Shown: in pieces, positions 23,648-36,085 of the stretch
Layout of the letters: every line of letters starts with the position of its first letter
Numbering within the stretch: position 1 is the stretch's first letter
Source of the DNA: Pseudisothecium myosuroides
Taxonomy: Eukaryota; Streptophyta; Bryopsida; Hypnales; Lembophyllaceae
Assembly: GCA_951799445.1 (NCBI GenBank)
Contig: OX637287.1
Location: 46,033,724 to 46,097,723, forward strand
Direction: 5' to 3'
DNA length: 64,000 nt
Program-made: the position numbers and the translations under genes
Notes under the pieces: model-generated
The model's database searches: none
Seen by the model: the letters and a program-made list of their open reading frames with translations, nothing else
What the model was told of the DNA's origin: nothing

Positions 23648-25120
23648 GCTAAGAACAGAGAACAAGGCGTTCTCTGGTCTCTGCCCTCGGGATGGCGGTA
23701 GTCCCACAACAGCGGGAGCTATGGCTTCGTTCGCTCAAATGACAGCCATGTGATCCACCACTACCATCTCGGCATTCATTTCGTCCATTCATTTCCCACC
23801 AGCAAAGCTGCAATAGCCCTTCGCGAGGAAAGTGGGAAATTGTCGGTAAAACACGACCCCTAGAAGGCGAACTAAGACCCGATCACCGAATCCCTTACGG
23901 ACTTCATGCGCTAACCGAACACATCGTTGCGTTCTCAAATGAAAACAGCAGCATCAGAATTCCAGATCGACAGGAAGAGGGCATCTTACCCTGTTGCAGA
24001 AGCTCCGAGGACGATACCGACAACTTTGCTCCAAAGAAATTCAGTCTCCACGCGCGCTTGCGCTTGACTTGCCGAGCATCACCGTGGTGAGAATCGAAAG
24101 CAAGGCTTCAACTGCTCCAAGCCGAAGGCTCCGGAGAGAATGGCTCTCGTGGGTTGGCACGGCAAGGCGCAAGCGATGGTGTGGAACTCGAGGGTTTCAA
24201 GTTCGAAGGCTTCTGGCCGAAGACTGAGCCTTAGTCGGCTGGAGGCCACGCGCCGGGTCGCGATTGGTTAGCAGAGGGAGGGCAGACTTCCTTGCCCTGA
24301 CTTCCTTTGGGTGAGGTAACTAAAGGAAGGTGGCTCTAAAAGCTACACTTTAAGAGCTGATTGCATTTTGGGGGAAGCTAAACTCCTTGAAACAGTTTTC
24401 AGTAAATTTTGGTAGGAAGAAAAATGGAGTTGGCATCTAATCCAAGTCGTTTCATATTTTTTGGACCTTCGTGGAATTAGTTACAAATTTTTAAAGTTGA
24501 AGCGCAGTGGTTTCTAAAAGTGATCCCCTCCTAAAATGTACATTGTCAGTACGTTGAAGAAAGTAAAATGTACCTCTGTGTTAAAGTCGCTTTTAGAGTC
24601 AGGTTGCTTTTAGAGCCACCCACCTTACACCTAAAATTGCACAGTTAAGCAATTCAGCATGGTTTTCATTATTTTATTGGAATTTTTTTGTGGGGTCTTG
24701 TTGGTAGTTCAAAGGGAATTCTAGATTCTCTGAAATTGCACTTTTTGGACACCATATGAATAAACTATGAATATTCAAAGTATTGAAAATAGGTGTTTCT
24801 AAAATCGACCCTAAATTCTCATGAATAGTGGGAATACATTTTAGGCAAGAATGTTTAGGGGGCGGTTTTAGAAAGGGGTTAGAATTGTATGTAGTTACCT
24901 TATGAATTAGAAAACAAGTTTCAAGTTTTTCAAAGACAAAAGTGCTTTCACAAATTGAGTACGTTTTGAGGCTTTCACAAATTGAGTACGTTTTGAGGCT
25001 TTCACTTCCGTGTGAGTAGGGAGATACTATTGGTACATTTTAGCAGTAGCTTTTGCTTCCTTGTTGTCAAACTAAATGCAACTCAAAAGGTCAAATCCAA
25101 TATTGAAATTAGTTTTCAGG
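23648..25120. repeat. Segmental duplication, copy 2, interrupted by insertions
   Basis: Matches 1-935 in the same orientation. The first part (23648-24300) aligns with 1-660 and the last part (24905-25120) with 740-935. The intervening 24320-24890 is later repeat sequence, including the TIR element at 24322-24630. A 27-bp unit is tandemly doubled at 24944-24997. The minus-strand open stretch shared with copy 1 is frameshifted here. Confidence 0.75.
24322..24630. mobile_element. TIR repeat family with AAGGTRGGAGG-like ends, copy 1
   Basis: Inverted ends AAGGAAGGTGGCTCTAAAAG and the complement of TTTTAGAGCCACCCACCTT. The interior aligns with 28791-29101 and 35472-35790 (reverse) and partly with 25450-25863 and 56475-56790. 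No coding capacity. Confidence 0.6.
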
Positions 25121-25449
25121 GCTCCAAGAGACTGCGAGTTATCAAGCCCTAGGAGCAGTAATCTGATGTGGCCAAGATTGTGCCACGTCAAAAAATAATA
25201 AATAAATAAATTTTTTAATAAATTTTTTATAAATTTTTTTATAATATTTTATAAAAAAAATTAATAATTTTTTAATTTTTTTTTTAATTTTTTTTTAATT
25301 TTTTTTTTATTCTGACTATTCCCAGCTGTGGGAACAGCCTGAAACGGCCCTTCGCAGCCCTCAAATCTCTTCTAATGCATGTGCCAGTGTCCCAATCAAA
25401 ATAAAATAAAAGTTGTAGCCTATTGGGGAAGCGCCTCAAGATCAAGATA

Positions 25450-25863
25450 TAAGGTAGGAGACTCTGAAAGCAAACGGGCATTTAGAACCGACCATATAGA
25501 CTCGCCTGAAATGAATATGAGGTGGTCTTTAAATGGACCACCCTATAGCCATTGAATGGATCCATAAAAAAAATATTATTTATTGCAAGAGCCAATCATT
25601 CTCTTTGTTTCACCATTTCTCTCTAGATGTTGCATGTGAACGGTTTATGGAAGACCTAGGGTCATAAATAGAGACCTATGACTCATCTTGTTTGAAAATT
25701 CATAAGTAATTAAAAAATGCTTCAAAAAATACGAAACGACTTGTGTTACAGTCAAAATCTATTTCTCCTTATCTGAAAAATGAGCTAAAAATAATCCCAT
25801 CCAAGAAACCACATAAAAAAGGCGGACCAGCCGTTAGATGCTCACTTTCAGAGCCTCCTATGT
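25450..25863. mobile_element. TIR repeat family with AAGGTRGGAGG-like ends, copy 2
   Basis: The left end AAGGTAGGAGACTCTGAAAG pairs with the right end CTTTCAGAGCCTCCTATGTT. The interior resembles the other copies around the block that reads TTCATAAGTAATT. No coding frame. Confidence 0.55.
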
Positions 25864-26169
25864 TACTTCATCATCGGGTACCATACGATGGGGTCAGATT
25901 TGTATGACCCCATTCGAAATCTTTTCTTTTTGCAAGAAATTCCCTTTCATCAATTGGATTTAGAATTTTCAACTTTACGAAAAGGTCCTCAGTCTTTATA
26001 CTGTAAAGATTCAAATTTGGCTTTGCAACCGAATCTTGCAAGCTTTAGGATTGAAGTTATTTCCATTAATATTTTTTCACATTTCAAATATGTCACATTC
26101 TAATTTTTGAAAATTTCGTTACATGTCATATTTATTTATATTTTGAATTATTTTTTAATGAATCTGACC

Positions 26170-26830
26170 CGAGCGTAGGGTATTCAGTTCAGAGCTCCTA
26201 TGAGTGATTGTTTCTCACAAGGAAAGTGTATTACTGTATTCAATAATAAAGAAAGTTCATATCCAATCTTGTAATGAAGGTGTCTCTCTATATCCAATGT
26301 GGCAATAGGCTACGTGCATTTTAAGTTTGAGCTTTGGGAGATTGACAATGTGGATTGACGAAATTCTCTGCTCATTTGTCTGGTGACCCTTTCAGAAGAA
26401 ATGACCATTTGCACCAACAAGTTGAGGGAAAACCTTTTGGATTTTTGGATTGAGCAAGGAATAGGGAAGAAGTGCGAGGACATTAGAATTAATGGTAAAG
26501 GTTGTCCCCACATTGGTGTCAAAGGAAGGTTTAACTAAGACTAGTACAAAAGAAATACAACCTCAAACTTCATCAAAATTTGTCCAAGGAGTTTTGTTCC
26601 ATGTTTTTTTCAAACTCCAGCTCTTGGTACTGCATTGCACACCCTTTATGATTAACTCTATTGTGTTGGCAGAATTTTTGGATGCGAGAGCACACCAAAT
26701 TTTTGGGCATACAACAACATGGTCTAACACTACATATGAACATTAAGTTCATTATTTGGCCCTCTTCTTCAAAATGACACATGGCTAAATGGTTATTTTG
26801 AGGATATGACTAAAAAAGATAAAATGCAAT
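26170..26830. repeat. Empty-site paralogue of the 4.1-7.4 kb region
   Basis: Runs collinear with 4110-4290, 4895-4907, 5545-5579, 6210-6419 and onward, but lacks the TA element at 4292 and the TTAA elements A, B and C. It carries single target sites (for example TTAA at 26321-26324). It keeps a cysteine-rich open fragment on the minus strand (26573-26782) that is shared with 6163-6459, perhaps a relic of an older element protein that I could not identify. Confidence 0.7.
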
Positions 26831-27046
26831 CTAAATCTTTTCACATTGAGCATTACCAAAAATCTGAACCTATAAAAGGCCAATTGATTTTTAGCCACAG
26901 TGCAATTATAGGAAATTTATTAAAAAAAAATTAAAATTGCTAGTCTGACAAGGTATTATTGGTGATTACGTGGGCTCCAAATTGTTGTTATTGCATTGTT
27001 GCATGTAGTCAAACGGCCTTTTGCAGGCCTAAATTTTTTGTAATGT

Positions 27047-27737
27047 AAGGTTTATTAACCTATATGAAATCCCTTAGGTCATTGCAAATTTATATATTAA
27101 ATTCACAAGTGTTTTTTGGCAAAAATAACAAATCAAGGAATAGTGTAAATGTAGTTTTATCAACTCACTTTGAAAAAATAAAAATGTGTTTGAAGAGGTG
27201 TCAACAAAAATTTATAGCTTCCCATTGTTATTCCTAATTGGAGGGAAATTATTCGTGCTCTTTTCTGGATGCTAATGTGATTCTTAACTTCTAAAGTTCT
27301 TTGACTATTCTTTACAAAAGTATCCAAAATTGCCACTTTCTAGTGCATTGAGTATAACAAAAATATTAAAACGTTTTTCAAAAGTTTTATTCATACAAAT
27401 TTGTACTAGTCTATAATAAAAATTCATAGAGAAGGTTTCAAACCATTTGACCACATAGCTTGCAAGATTATAACTCTACTCCATAGAAATGGAAAGAATA
27501 TTCAGCTTTAGAAACTTGGACCATTGAATAGGTAGTTATGTTATTTACTTGCATGCCAATTTTCAAAAATAATGGATGTTTCTAATATACCCAAAAAATC
27601 TTGCATTGAGAGGATGTTTAAAAAATAGCAACTATATGAATAAGATTTCAAATGTTTGGATAATTCATTTTTTAGGAGCATCAAAATTCCAATGGTCAAT
27701 GCAAATATTTTCTTCTCTAAATCAAGTAGCAAAAAAT

Positions 27738-27770
<33 letters not shown>

Positions 27771-28310
27771 TGCATGAATTTATACTTGAAATTGAGCTAA
27801 TGTTTCTAAAATTAATTTAAAACTGCCATCTTTAGCACATTGAGTAAAAATTAGAAAAAAATGATTTTTTTTCAATTTCATGTGCATATCATTGATCTAT
27901 ACCAATCTATAAAGTATGCATCTTTGGTGAAAATCTCAATTTCATCTGTACAAAAATGACATTGTATGAACCTACTTGAGCCTTCAAAAAGCTCCACAGG
28001 AGCTTAATTATTGTCCTTTAGGAGTTAATTCCTATTTAGTTGCAATAATTATTCAAAAGCATCCCTCAAGATTATGAAATAAATAATGAATGAACATTTT
28101 GATATCGTGTACTTTGATAGAGGATGTGAAGCCCCTTAAATGGAAGTTTGATAGGAGGCCTTTCAAATGTAAACAACTATCCTTAAATTTCATAGGACAC
28201 ACATTTCTTGAGCATATTCATTTTGTACTTCATCCCTCAATCTTCAATTTCCTAATGTTATGGTTCATTAATTTTCATGAAAATGTATTTTATTAGGCTT
28301 TGAGATAGAA
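27047..28310. repeat. Old dispersed repeat, short copy
   Basis: Collinear with 7585-7905 and 9850-11100, lacking the roughly 1.9 kb between them and lacking the CACTA MITE at 10632. No gene recognised. Confidence 0.65.
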
Positions 28311-28411
28311 GAAGGAAAATAAATTATTACGGAAAAAAAAATTACAAAGTGTAGAGGTTTTAAATCCCTAGAAACTTGCTCAAATAAATGTGTTCAAATG
28401 GATGGTAGTTT

Positions 28412-28412
28412 C

Positions 28413-28456
<44 letters not shown>
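28412..28456. repeat. (CAA)n microsatellite
   Basis: Fifteen uninterrupted CAA units. Confidence 0.95.
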
Positions 28457-28790
28457 CGGCCTAGAGTTAAAAGGCCAAAGCTACATAAATAATTTATAAT
28501 AATTTTCATGCAATATTGTCATTGAATAGACCCTAAAGAGAGCACTATTGGACTGTTAGAAAAGTATGTGAACTAAAAGATAAGGTCCATTTAATTCAAA
28601 AGGGAAAAAATTATATAATATGTAGGGCTCTTATAGGATCCACAAAATGCACTTACAAATGTTTCTAAGAGAAAAAAGGCAAAATTAGAATATCATATTC
28701 ATTGGCTAAAAATGCAACTAAGAGTTTGTTAGATATGCAAATTTGACATGTGCAAATTAGAAAACTCAAAAGATTGAATTGAAAAGAGTA

Positions 28791-29101
28791 TAAGGTAAGA
28801 GGTCTATAAAGCATTTAGACTCTACAAGCATTCACCTCCTAAAATGTACACTATTGCACCAATAGTGTACAAACAATGTACATTTCAAGAACTAGATGCT
28901 TGTGGTGACCATTGCATTTCAACTTCAAAAATTCACAACTAATTCAATCTATGCAGCTCAAAAAAATATGTAATGACTTGGACTAGATGCCAATTCGATT
29001 TTTCATTTAAGGAAAAATTTACTAGAAAATATTTGTAGTTTAAACTCTCCAAATTACTTTTCAACTCTTAAATGGATACTTTATGGACCTCCTACCTTAT
29101 A
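28791..29101. mobile_element. TIR repeat family with AAGGTRGGAGG-like ends, copy 3
   Basis: The left end is AAGGTAAGAGGTCTATAAAG and the right end is the complement of AAGGTAGGAGGTCCATAAAG. TA flanks both ends if the element starts at AGGTA. The length is about 311 bp, with no coding capacity. Confidence 0.65.
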
Positions 29102-29439
29102 AGGCTAATAATTGGTTATCCAAGATAATTTGATACATGTTACAAGAGTGAATAAGTTATAAGCCAAAAAGTTTGATAATTTAGATTTTCTCAAAGACTG
29201 CACTAGAAAACTTTGGCTCACTACTCAATATATTACTCCTTGTGTTTCAAAATAAATTTGTGGTTTCTTGGAGGATGCTAGATTGTAAGCTACTACTACT
29301 TGGATGGAAGTGCATAATTCTTGTAGCTTTTAGTCAACCCCAATAGGCCTAAAAGTTTTTAATCCAAAACTCAAGCACACTATATTCAAAAAACACAACA
29401 AAATTGATAATTTCTTTGTTTGTTGCAATTGACTCTAGT

Positions 29440-29699
29440 GCAATGAATTTCTATCCTTTTGCCTCCAACTCCCATGCATTTAACTTCAATGAATTGCTCT
29501 CCATTCAATGTCAACAAATTCCTACATTTTCAAATTTCTCAAAGTTGGTGTCAATCAACTTTGATCAGTGCAATGAATTTCTATCCTTTTGCCTCCAACT
29601 CCCATGCATTTAACTTCAATGAATTGCTCTCCATTCAATGTCAATGAATTCATACATTTTCAAATTTCTCAAAATTGGTGTCAATCAACTTTGACCAGC
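29440..29699. repeat. 130-bp tandem duplication
   Basis: Two nearly identical 130-bp units in direct orientation. The open stretches seen over it are an effect of the duplication. A second small tandem repeat (about 31 bp, two units) is at 29967-30028. Confidence 0.85.
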
Positions 29700-30789
29700 T
29701 CCTCTCAGTCACATTTCCATTTCTATGCCAATGGCAATGATCAACATTATAGTGCCATTATAAGCTTGCATGATTTAACTAAGTGTAATTACAGCATGAG
29801 ATCTTAACTTAGATCAATCAACCCCTACTCAATAACCCTATTCGATAAGGTCCTGTGAAGGAAACTGCGACCAAACTACAAGATCAATGCGATTAGAGTC
29901 TGGGATTCAAGTTCAACCAGATTATGGGATTAAGGGTGATTGACTCTTGCGATTCAAGTGCCATAAGTCCAATGATTCAAGTTCTATCATTCTGGATAAG
30001 TCCATTGATTCAAGTTCTATCATTCTGGGAATTTCCGTGAACAATTGAAACATCGAATTTAATTTGAGACAAACAAATTTAGAAAATCAGGGATTTGAGA
30101 GAGGAAATAAGACGAAACATAAAATATTTCAAGATGTTTTACTTCCCCAAAATTCAGTTTCAGCGCTTAGATGCTCCATTTCTGGACCTCCTACCTTAGA
30201 CCCTCACTATGACACCAACTCAGGGGACAAATGGGCTCCTACCCTTGTGTGCACAACTTAACATGTGGAAGTGGTCCAAAACGTGACAGATTCTCATTAT
30301 TTACACGGAAAGTGAAATTACAGAGAGTGCCATTAGAGACCAACGCGGCCTGCTCAGCACAGTCAACGCAACTTCCGTCCTCCACCACTTCCGAGTAAGC
30401 TTGGAAGCTTGACATTTTCAGCACGCAGTACATTACAAGACCATCACAAAGCGCCCATGAAGTCCATATTTTGGAAGATGAACGGAGTGCATTAGGGTGA
30501 TATGCTGACCAACCAAATGCTTGAATCTTAAGAAACAAAAACTCTTTCTAAAACCAATTCCATGAAACGAAAGAAAATACTGTATTTGTACAAATATACA
30601 AGCATAAATATGCAAAAATTCAAAAAAGGATTTGGGCGTTGAAGTGTTAATCACTAATCAATGTTTACGAGTTACCTGAGAAAACAGAAGAGTCGAGCAT
30701 TGCAGGGGCATAAACTTACCATTTGATACGCTGGTGATCACTAGCGACATCAAAGTCCAGCCAGGTGGGATCAACACGCGTTTGGCAGC

Positions 30790-31220
30790 GTGCAACCCCG
30801 ATTGAGCATTCAGCGGTCAGAAGCAACACCTAGTCTGCAAATACATGATCTCTGGGAGCTGTAATACACACAAACAAGCAACACGGCACTCATGCTGACG
30901 AGAAGTCCATGGCCTGCACATAAATATGCCGTCTGCCACCAGTTCAGAAAACCTGCAGTTCCACACCATAATCATGAAACCAACTCGTCCCGATGTGTAT
31001 GCAATAACGCGACGATTCACTGCCGAACAATGCGTCCAACCCTTTCCAAGCAACTACCATCAGCAAAACAAGCGGCGACAGAGAATTAAGAAAAAAGGTC
31101 CAATGGCGATGGGATGCGTGTGAATTCACGACTTACTGTACATAAAGAGCACAAAGCAAGTGCCAGAACTGCACAGCCACTCCCCGGGCTAAAAGGATGT
31201 GCAGAGAGTGCGAAAACTCT
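30790..31220 (-). other. 3' flank / probable 3' UTR of the OST3/OST6 gene
   Basis: Sequence 3' of the stop codon is also present beside the pseudogene at 15895-16310 with high identity, so the duplicated unit included it. Length and continuity with the gene suggest a transcribed 3' UTR, though no polyadenylation site was identified with certainty. Confidence 0.45.
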
Positions 31221-32240
31221 CTAAGTCCATCGAGTAGGCCAGAAGGCATGGATATAGTATCCCGTTTTCCAGTTATCAAGACCTATGACCTTCCTCACTG
31301 CCACAAAACTAATAGTGATCGCTACAATCATCACCAGCCGTTGCACAATCTTGGACCGAATGTGCGGGGCAAATTGAGTCACGAAGGCTAGCAACACTCC
31401 CACAATGGTATACAGAAACCCCACCACAAAGCCCTCGGCTCCCAGTTGCATCCCCGAGCCCTGGTAGAAGAACACCAGCTTGGCCGGGTTGTTCCGGTCC
31501 TGCATGAAGAGCGGCATCTTGCGGATGATGTTGTGCATCCCTCCGGAGACGCTGAAGAAGTAGATCAACAAGGCTCCGAAGCACCAAACCTTCGCGTCCC
31601 GGAACGGCGACTCGGGGGCCGCGGCGATCTTCACAGCGAACGGCGTGGCGATCAAGACCACGATGGCGAGAGCCCACGTTTGCGCTTTGCTGAGAGGCGG
31701 CGGCCGCTCGATCGTCCCGCACGGCTGCTTGCTCTTGGCGGTCACGAACGAGGCGAGCCCTTCGGCGGAGCGAGGGAACTCACCCTGGCTCATCTCCACG
31801 CTCGCCTCGCTACCTCCACTCCCCGCAGCCACAAACCTCACATGCGGCAGCGCTTGCACCTTGAACAGCTGAAACACGCCCTGCATTTGCTTAAACTCCA
31901 AATCGCAGAAGAAAACCTTCGCATCGGAGTCTTGCCCTTTGTGATGCTTCCGGTACGCCGAAGCCACTAACCCGAATTCTTTCCGAAACTCCACCAATTT
32001 CAGCTCCGTGTTGGTGTGCAGCTGACTCGCATCGAAGAAGAGAATGAGCGCGTAAGGCCGAGGCTCGAAAGTGGACATGAAGCGACGGAAATTGTTCTCG
32101 TCCAAGCGAATCACGCCGTCCTTCGACTGCGATTGCATGTACAACAGATCCGACACACGATCCTCATTCGACTCGGCTCCTACCAACGCAGCAGACACCA
32201 GCAAACACAGCCCTAGGAAACCGAGAGGAGAGAGCCCCAT
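31221..32240 (-). CDS. OST3: Oligosaccharyltransferase complex subunit OST3/OST6 family
   Basis: Subunit of the ER oligosaccharyltransferase that transfers N-glycans to nascent proteins. One exon, 339 residues, close to the usual 330-350 of plant members. Signal peptide at 1-22, then a thioredoxin-like lumenal domain (about 25-175, with ALILFFDASQLHT at 64-76), then four membrane segments near 187-208, 217-235, 268-290 and 298-318, ending HAFWPTRWT. The DASQLH site lacks the CxxC pair of the redox-active yeast and animal versions. The start is the first Met of the frame and gives a good signal peptide. A telo-box (AAACCCTAA, 32260-32268) lies 20 bp upstream. A truncated copy is at 15895-16694. 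Family assignment is from memory of conserved blocks. Confidence 0.93.
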   Translation of the reverse strand: MGLSPLGFLGLCLLVSAALVGAESNEDRVSDLLYMQSQSKDGVIRLDENNFRRFMSTFEPRPYALILFFDASQLHTNTELKLVEFRKEFGLVASAYRKHHKGQDSDAKVFFCDLEFKQMQGVFQLFKVQALPHVRFVAAGSGGSEASVEMSQGEFPRSAEGLASFVTAKSKQPCGTIERPPPLSKAQTWALAIVVLIATPFAVKIAAAPESPFRDAKVWCFGALLIYFFSVSGGMHNIIRKMPLFMQDRNNPAKLVFFYQGSGMQLGAEGFVVGFLYTIVGVLLAFVTQFAPHIRSKIVQRLVMIVAITISFVAVRKVIGLDNWKTGYYIHAFWPTRWT

Positions 32241-32259
32241 TGCAACAGACCCTCAACAC

Positions 32260-32268
32260 AAACCCTAA
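32260..32268 (-). promoter_or_regulatory. Telo-box upstream of OST3/OST6
   Basis: AAACCCTAA lies 20 bp before the start codon, within the likely 5' UTR. This motif is common near the start of plant genes of the translation and protein-synthesis machinery. Confidence 0.5.
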
Positions 32269-33022
32269 CAAGGGTTCAAAACTCGCTTCACAACACCAAT
32301 AGTTCAAATTTGCTTCGCATGCTCATGAAGAAAATGAGGGTTCCACTGGGCTACCACATCTTCACCATCCAGAGAGATGATTCTCAAACTCAAGGCGTCG
32401 GATTCCCATCAAAACTGCGAGCTCCGGCGAGATCGTGAATTTGAGCGTCGGCATGACCGTCTTGCACGCGACTAGTGCAATTGTGACGGAGTGAGGTTTG
32501 ACCGTAAGAAGTTGGAAATGTATGTCATGGTTACATACGCTCATTCCTCTTTAATAGCACCGTCTCTGAGGCGACCTTCTCTAATATCACATCCTTTGTT
32601 CCCTTGCCAAATCCTGGACTGGGGTACATTCTCAGTAAGCTTCGATTCACACGGGAGGATGTGAGAAGGGAGAAATTCTTCAGGTCTCACTATACAGACT
32701 ATACAGAGAGAAAGCACAGAGCTAAGAATTTTGTGATAAAATCATGGAGTCTACATCGTTGATTTTGGACATTGGATATGTACCTATAAGAAGTTGTTTT
32801 TCTTTGGTCGTTTTCTTTTCCATATGTCATTTACCTTTTGTCAAAATAAGAAATTGCAATAGGAAACGGTTGTTTTTAATACACACAAACCCACACTTTG
32901 GGTTGTGTTTTACAAACAGATAAGTTAGCTAACATTAAGAGCTCCTTTGGGCAAGATGATAGGCCGCTATTGAAACAACAAATTCAATGAGTTGTGTGGC
33001 CTGGCCTTCAACCAACATCAAC
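32269..33022. other. OST3/OST6 upstream region
   Basis: No further gene recognised. The part up to about 32760 is GC-richer and probably holds the promoter and any extra 5' UTR. Confidence 0.4.
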
Positions 33023-33380
33023 TAAGGTAGCAACACCCATAACCGTTAGTGTACCCATAGTTGATAGTAGAGTTCCCTTAAAGTGTCTTCAAATGTACCT
33101 TGAAACCGTGCCCAATGCTTAATTGTGGTTGGTGGGCTCTGATTTTTTTAGATTTTGGTGCTAGAATCAAGGCAGATTTAGTAGAGTGTGGTTTAGGGTG
33201 CCCTAGGGAGTTGTACTTTGAAAATTCATAGAAAATAGATGCCTTATCCAAAAATTCTATTTTTTTTTTGAAAATTCATGACTTTCAGTTGCTAATACTA
33301 AAAAAATATCATTTCTACAAAAAGGTGTCTCCAATTATGCTGAATTGCTTATTTTGACGGTTATGGGTGCTGCTACCTTA
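33023..33380. mobile_element. TIR element with TAAGGTAGCA ends (TA target)
   Basis: The left end TAAGGTAGCAACACCCATAA and the complement of the right end (TAAGGTAGCAGCACCCATAA) are inverted; both sides end in TA. Related sequence is at 48335-48705, 55410-55645 and 55965-56150. No coding capacity. Confidence 0.65.
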
Positions 33381-35471
33381 ATGATAACACAATGTCAATT
33401 CAACACAATTGTTTCTTGAATATTTGTTAATAATATTTTGTGAAATATCAACAAACTCCTCATAGTTTGCAATTTGGTCCTTGAGTTACATAATTCAAAA
33501 TCCTCTAGAGTATACACAATAAAAGACTTGTCATTAAGTTCATTGTATGTAATAACACGTGATTTTATATGTCAAGTTTGAGGTTCTTGTTCTAGTGATG
33601 ACCTTTACATGAAAACTAATTGATGTAGCTTATTGTCAAGTTTTCAATGGTTGTAGGGTTCTTTATTGAAGATGTTTATGACATTTTGAGAAGCGAGACA
33701 ATTACAACCAAAGAATTGTGAAAATGCTTCTATTCTGTCTCTTGACTATCCTTTTCAAGAAGCATAACTGTGAAGCTACATGTTTTGAGTTTTGCATGCC
33801 TTTTCGTAAATTTTTTCATCAGTAATATGGTAGGTTGCCAATTAGCTTGCATTTACCAAAACTTCTTCTTGAATTGCTTTTTACCCCCCAAATATGTATA
33901 ATTATATGTAGGAATTTCAACATTTCCTACTTCAAAAAACTTCAATCAATTGTCATTGGTATTATAGAGAGAAACAAACTCCTTTGTCAATGTACATTTT
34001 TCAATTTGCACACATATTATAAAAAATAAATTATTTTTGTCATTTTGAAATGAATATTATACATCCAAGATAATTAAAGATTTTAAAATTTATTAATTAT
34101 AATTTTGTGCTAGCAATGTCAAAGCTTTACAATGTTTCAACAATTGCTTGAAATAACTAATAGAACTGTTAATTTATTTTGACTAATATCACAAAATCAA
34201 ATAGATGGCGGTTTCATATTGCGGGTCTAAACAATTAAATGTCAACTTTTGCAAACGCTTCTCTTTTTGTAATGTATATCAACTTTGAAACGGACATCCA
34301 ATGAACAAAAAATATCACAAGTCATTTAGATTTTGTGGTTGAGTTCCACCATTTCTACTTCATATATCTATTTCTAATATCTTGAAGTTTCTTATAATTA
34401 TAGATTTGCAAACATATAAAAATTTACAATCTAACATAGTTGTGTAAAGATTCAATGCGTATATAATACAACATCTACTTAAATAGAATCTGCAACGTCA
34501 AAGCCCAATTATTCTTCCTCTTGTCATACTTTTATATTAAGCCAAAAGGTAAACTAAAGGTGTACAATTGGAAACGCAATTAAAAATGATATAAATAATG
34601 ATTCAAACTAGCATGCAATTATTCTAGCTAATATGAAAATTGCATTAGATTCAATTTGGATTTGTAAACTCCAAATATTCCTTGGCTACATAATTTAATA
34701 AATAAGCTATGCATTTACAAAAGCTATATGATTTTTTTAGACTTCTACAGTACAATATAAATAAAATAAAAATGGAGGGAATATATCTACATTTCTTTAT
34801 ACTAATGAAAGCAAATTCTTCTTGAAAAAGCACATTACTCTTTCAAATGAAGTATTGGTTCATTTACACCCCAAAAAGAAATGTTTGCCAACTAATTCCT
34901 ACACTTGCTCCACTTGCACTAGTTCATCGATTGTATTGCTAAATAAGCCCAAAACCAAATCATTAGTGATTGTTTAAAAATAAATTCATTGAGTAGGTGC
35001 CTAAAAATAAACTAGTTGAGTGTTTGCCTAAAAGTAAATTCATTGAGTAGGTGCATAATAATAAATTGGTTGAGTGTTTGCCTAAAAGTAATATTATTGA
35101 ATTATTGCCTAAAAATAAAATAGCTAAGTATTTGTTCCACTGGCCTCTTCTCCTGAGATTTTTTAATTTGTTTTGTTTTACTTCTTTAGATTTGAAAGCA
35201 ATTATTTGAAGTCAATTTAGCTCAATTTAATACTTTTGCCATTCCAATATGATCTTCCAATTGTTCAAAAATGATCATTTTTGTTTTTGAAGATTCAATG
35301 AACAGATAACAATTTCTTGGAATTATTAAGAAATGGGTCGAAGTAGCGCTATTTTCAACCTTAATCCCCAACATTTTGTCCAACCAGAAGATCACTTTGG
35401 GACATAGGAAGTAGGAGATTGGATTCATATAATCTAATACTGGCTATAACAATCCCTAAATTTTTATCACG
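33381..35471. other. Gene-free AT-rich stretch
   Basis: No gene recognised. About 34830-35220 is shared with 43880-44230 and includes degenerate tandem units of about 27-29 bp built on TTGCCTAAAAATAAA. Confidence 0.5.
34965..35125. repeat. Degenerate minisatellite (TTGCCTAAAAATAAA units)
   Basis: About six imperfect units of 27-29 bp. The same unit recurs at 44075-44180. Confidence 0.7.
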
Positions 35472-35790
35472 TCAAGTAGTCTGCTTTAAAAGCACCCGTA
35501 CTCTAAAACCAATTACGACACAAGGGTACATTTTGCTTTCTTCAATGTACCAAGAGTGCACATTTCAGGAGGTGGCCGCTTTCAGTGACCACTGATGTTT
35601 CAACTTCAAAAATTCATAACTAATTCCACAAAGGTCCCAAAAATATGAAACATTTTGAGTTAGATGCCATTTCCATTTTTCTTCGTAAAAAAATTAACTG
35701 ATTTTTTTTTCAAAGAGTTTTCAAGGAGTTTAGCTTCCCCCAAAAGGCACTCTGCTCTTAAATGGTCGCTTTAAGAGCAGGCTACCTTTA
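35472..35790. mobile_element. TIR repeat family, copy 4 (reverse)
   Basis: The reverse complement aligns with 24322-24630 through most of its length, including the GTACATTTT block and the TCATAACTAATTCC block. Ends are less well kept than in copies 1 and 3. Confidence 0.55.
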
Positions 35791-35861
35791 GATGTGATGA
35801 ATAATGGATAGCTTCCCTCAAAATCTGTCACAGAAATAGGGCATCGTCTCCGAGCATCGAA

Positions 35862-35870
35862 TTAGGGTTT
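35862..35870 (+). promoter_or_regulatory. Telo-box upstream of the snoRNA pair
   Basis: TTAGGGTTT (complement AAACCCTAA) about 215 bp before the first snoRNA. Telo-boxes are a known feature of plant snoRNA and ribosomal-protein promoters, so it fits as part of the promoter of this transcript. Confidence 0.5.
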
Positions 35871-36085
35871 CTTCGTTGCACGCATAAATGCGGCGGGCGC
35901 ACTCAGCTCACTATTTATTTCCTCGCTGCCTCGCATCCCCCTGTGTGCATTTCTTTGTGTATTTCTCGTCAGTTCGCTCGTTTATTATGTTTCCCCTTTG
36001 TTTAGGTTACTGGCCTTCTTAATCTTTTTAATTTTCTTCTCAGTTAGGTTCTCAATCAATCGAGTTTGCTGTTCCATGTCTTCTT

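Noticed and set aside
23625..23650. GGTTCGATCC resembling a tRNA B box
   Set aside because: No acceptor stem, D arm or anticodon arm can be drawn around it.
28412..28456. CAA repeat as a possible poly-Gln or poly-Asn coding tract
   Set aside because: No open frame of useful length surrounds it; plain microsatellite.
29404..29807. Overlapping open frames with internal repetition
   Set aside because: They are produced by a 130-bp tandem duplication, not by a repeat protein.
31446..31970. A 174-residue plus-strand open frame opposite OST3/OST6
   Set aside because: GC-rich antisense shadow of the real minus-strand gene; His/Leu/Arg-rich with no domain.
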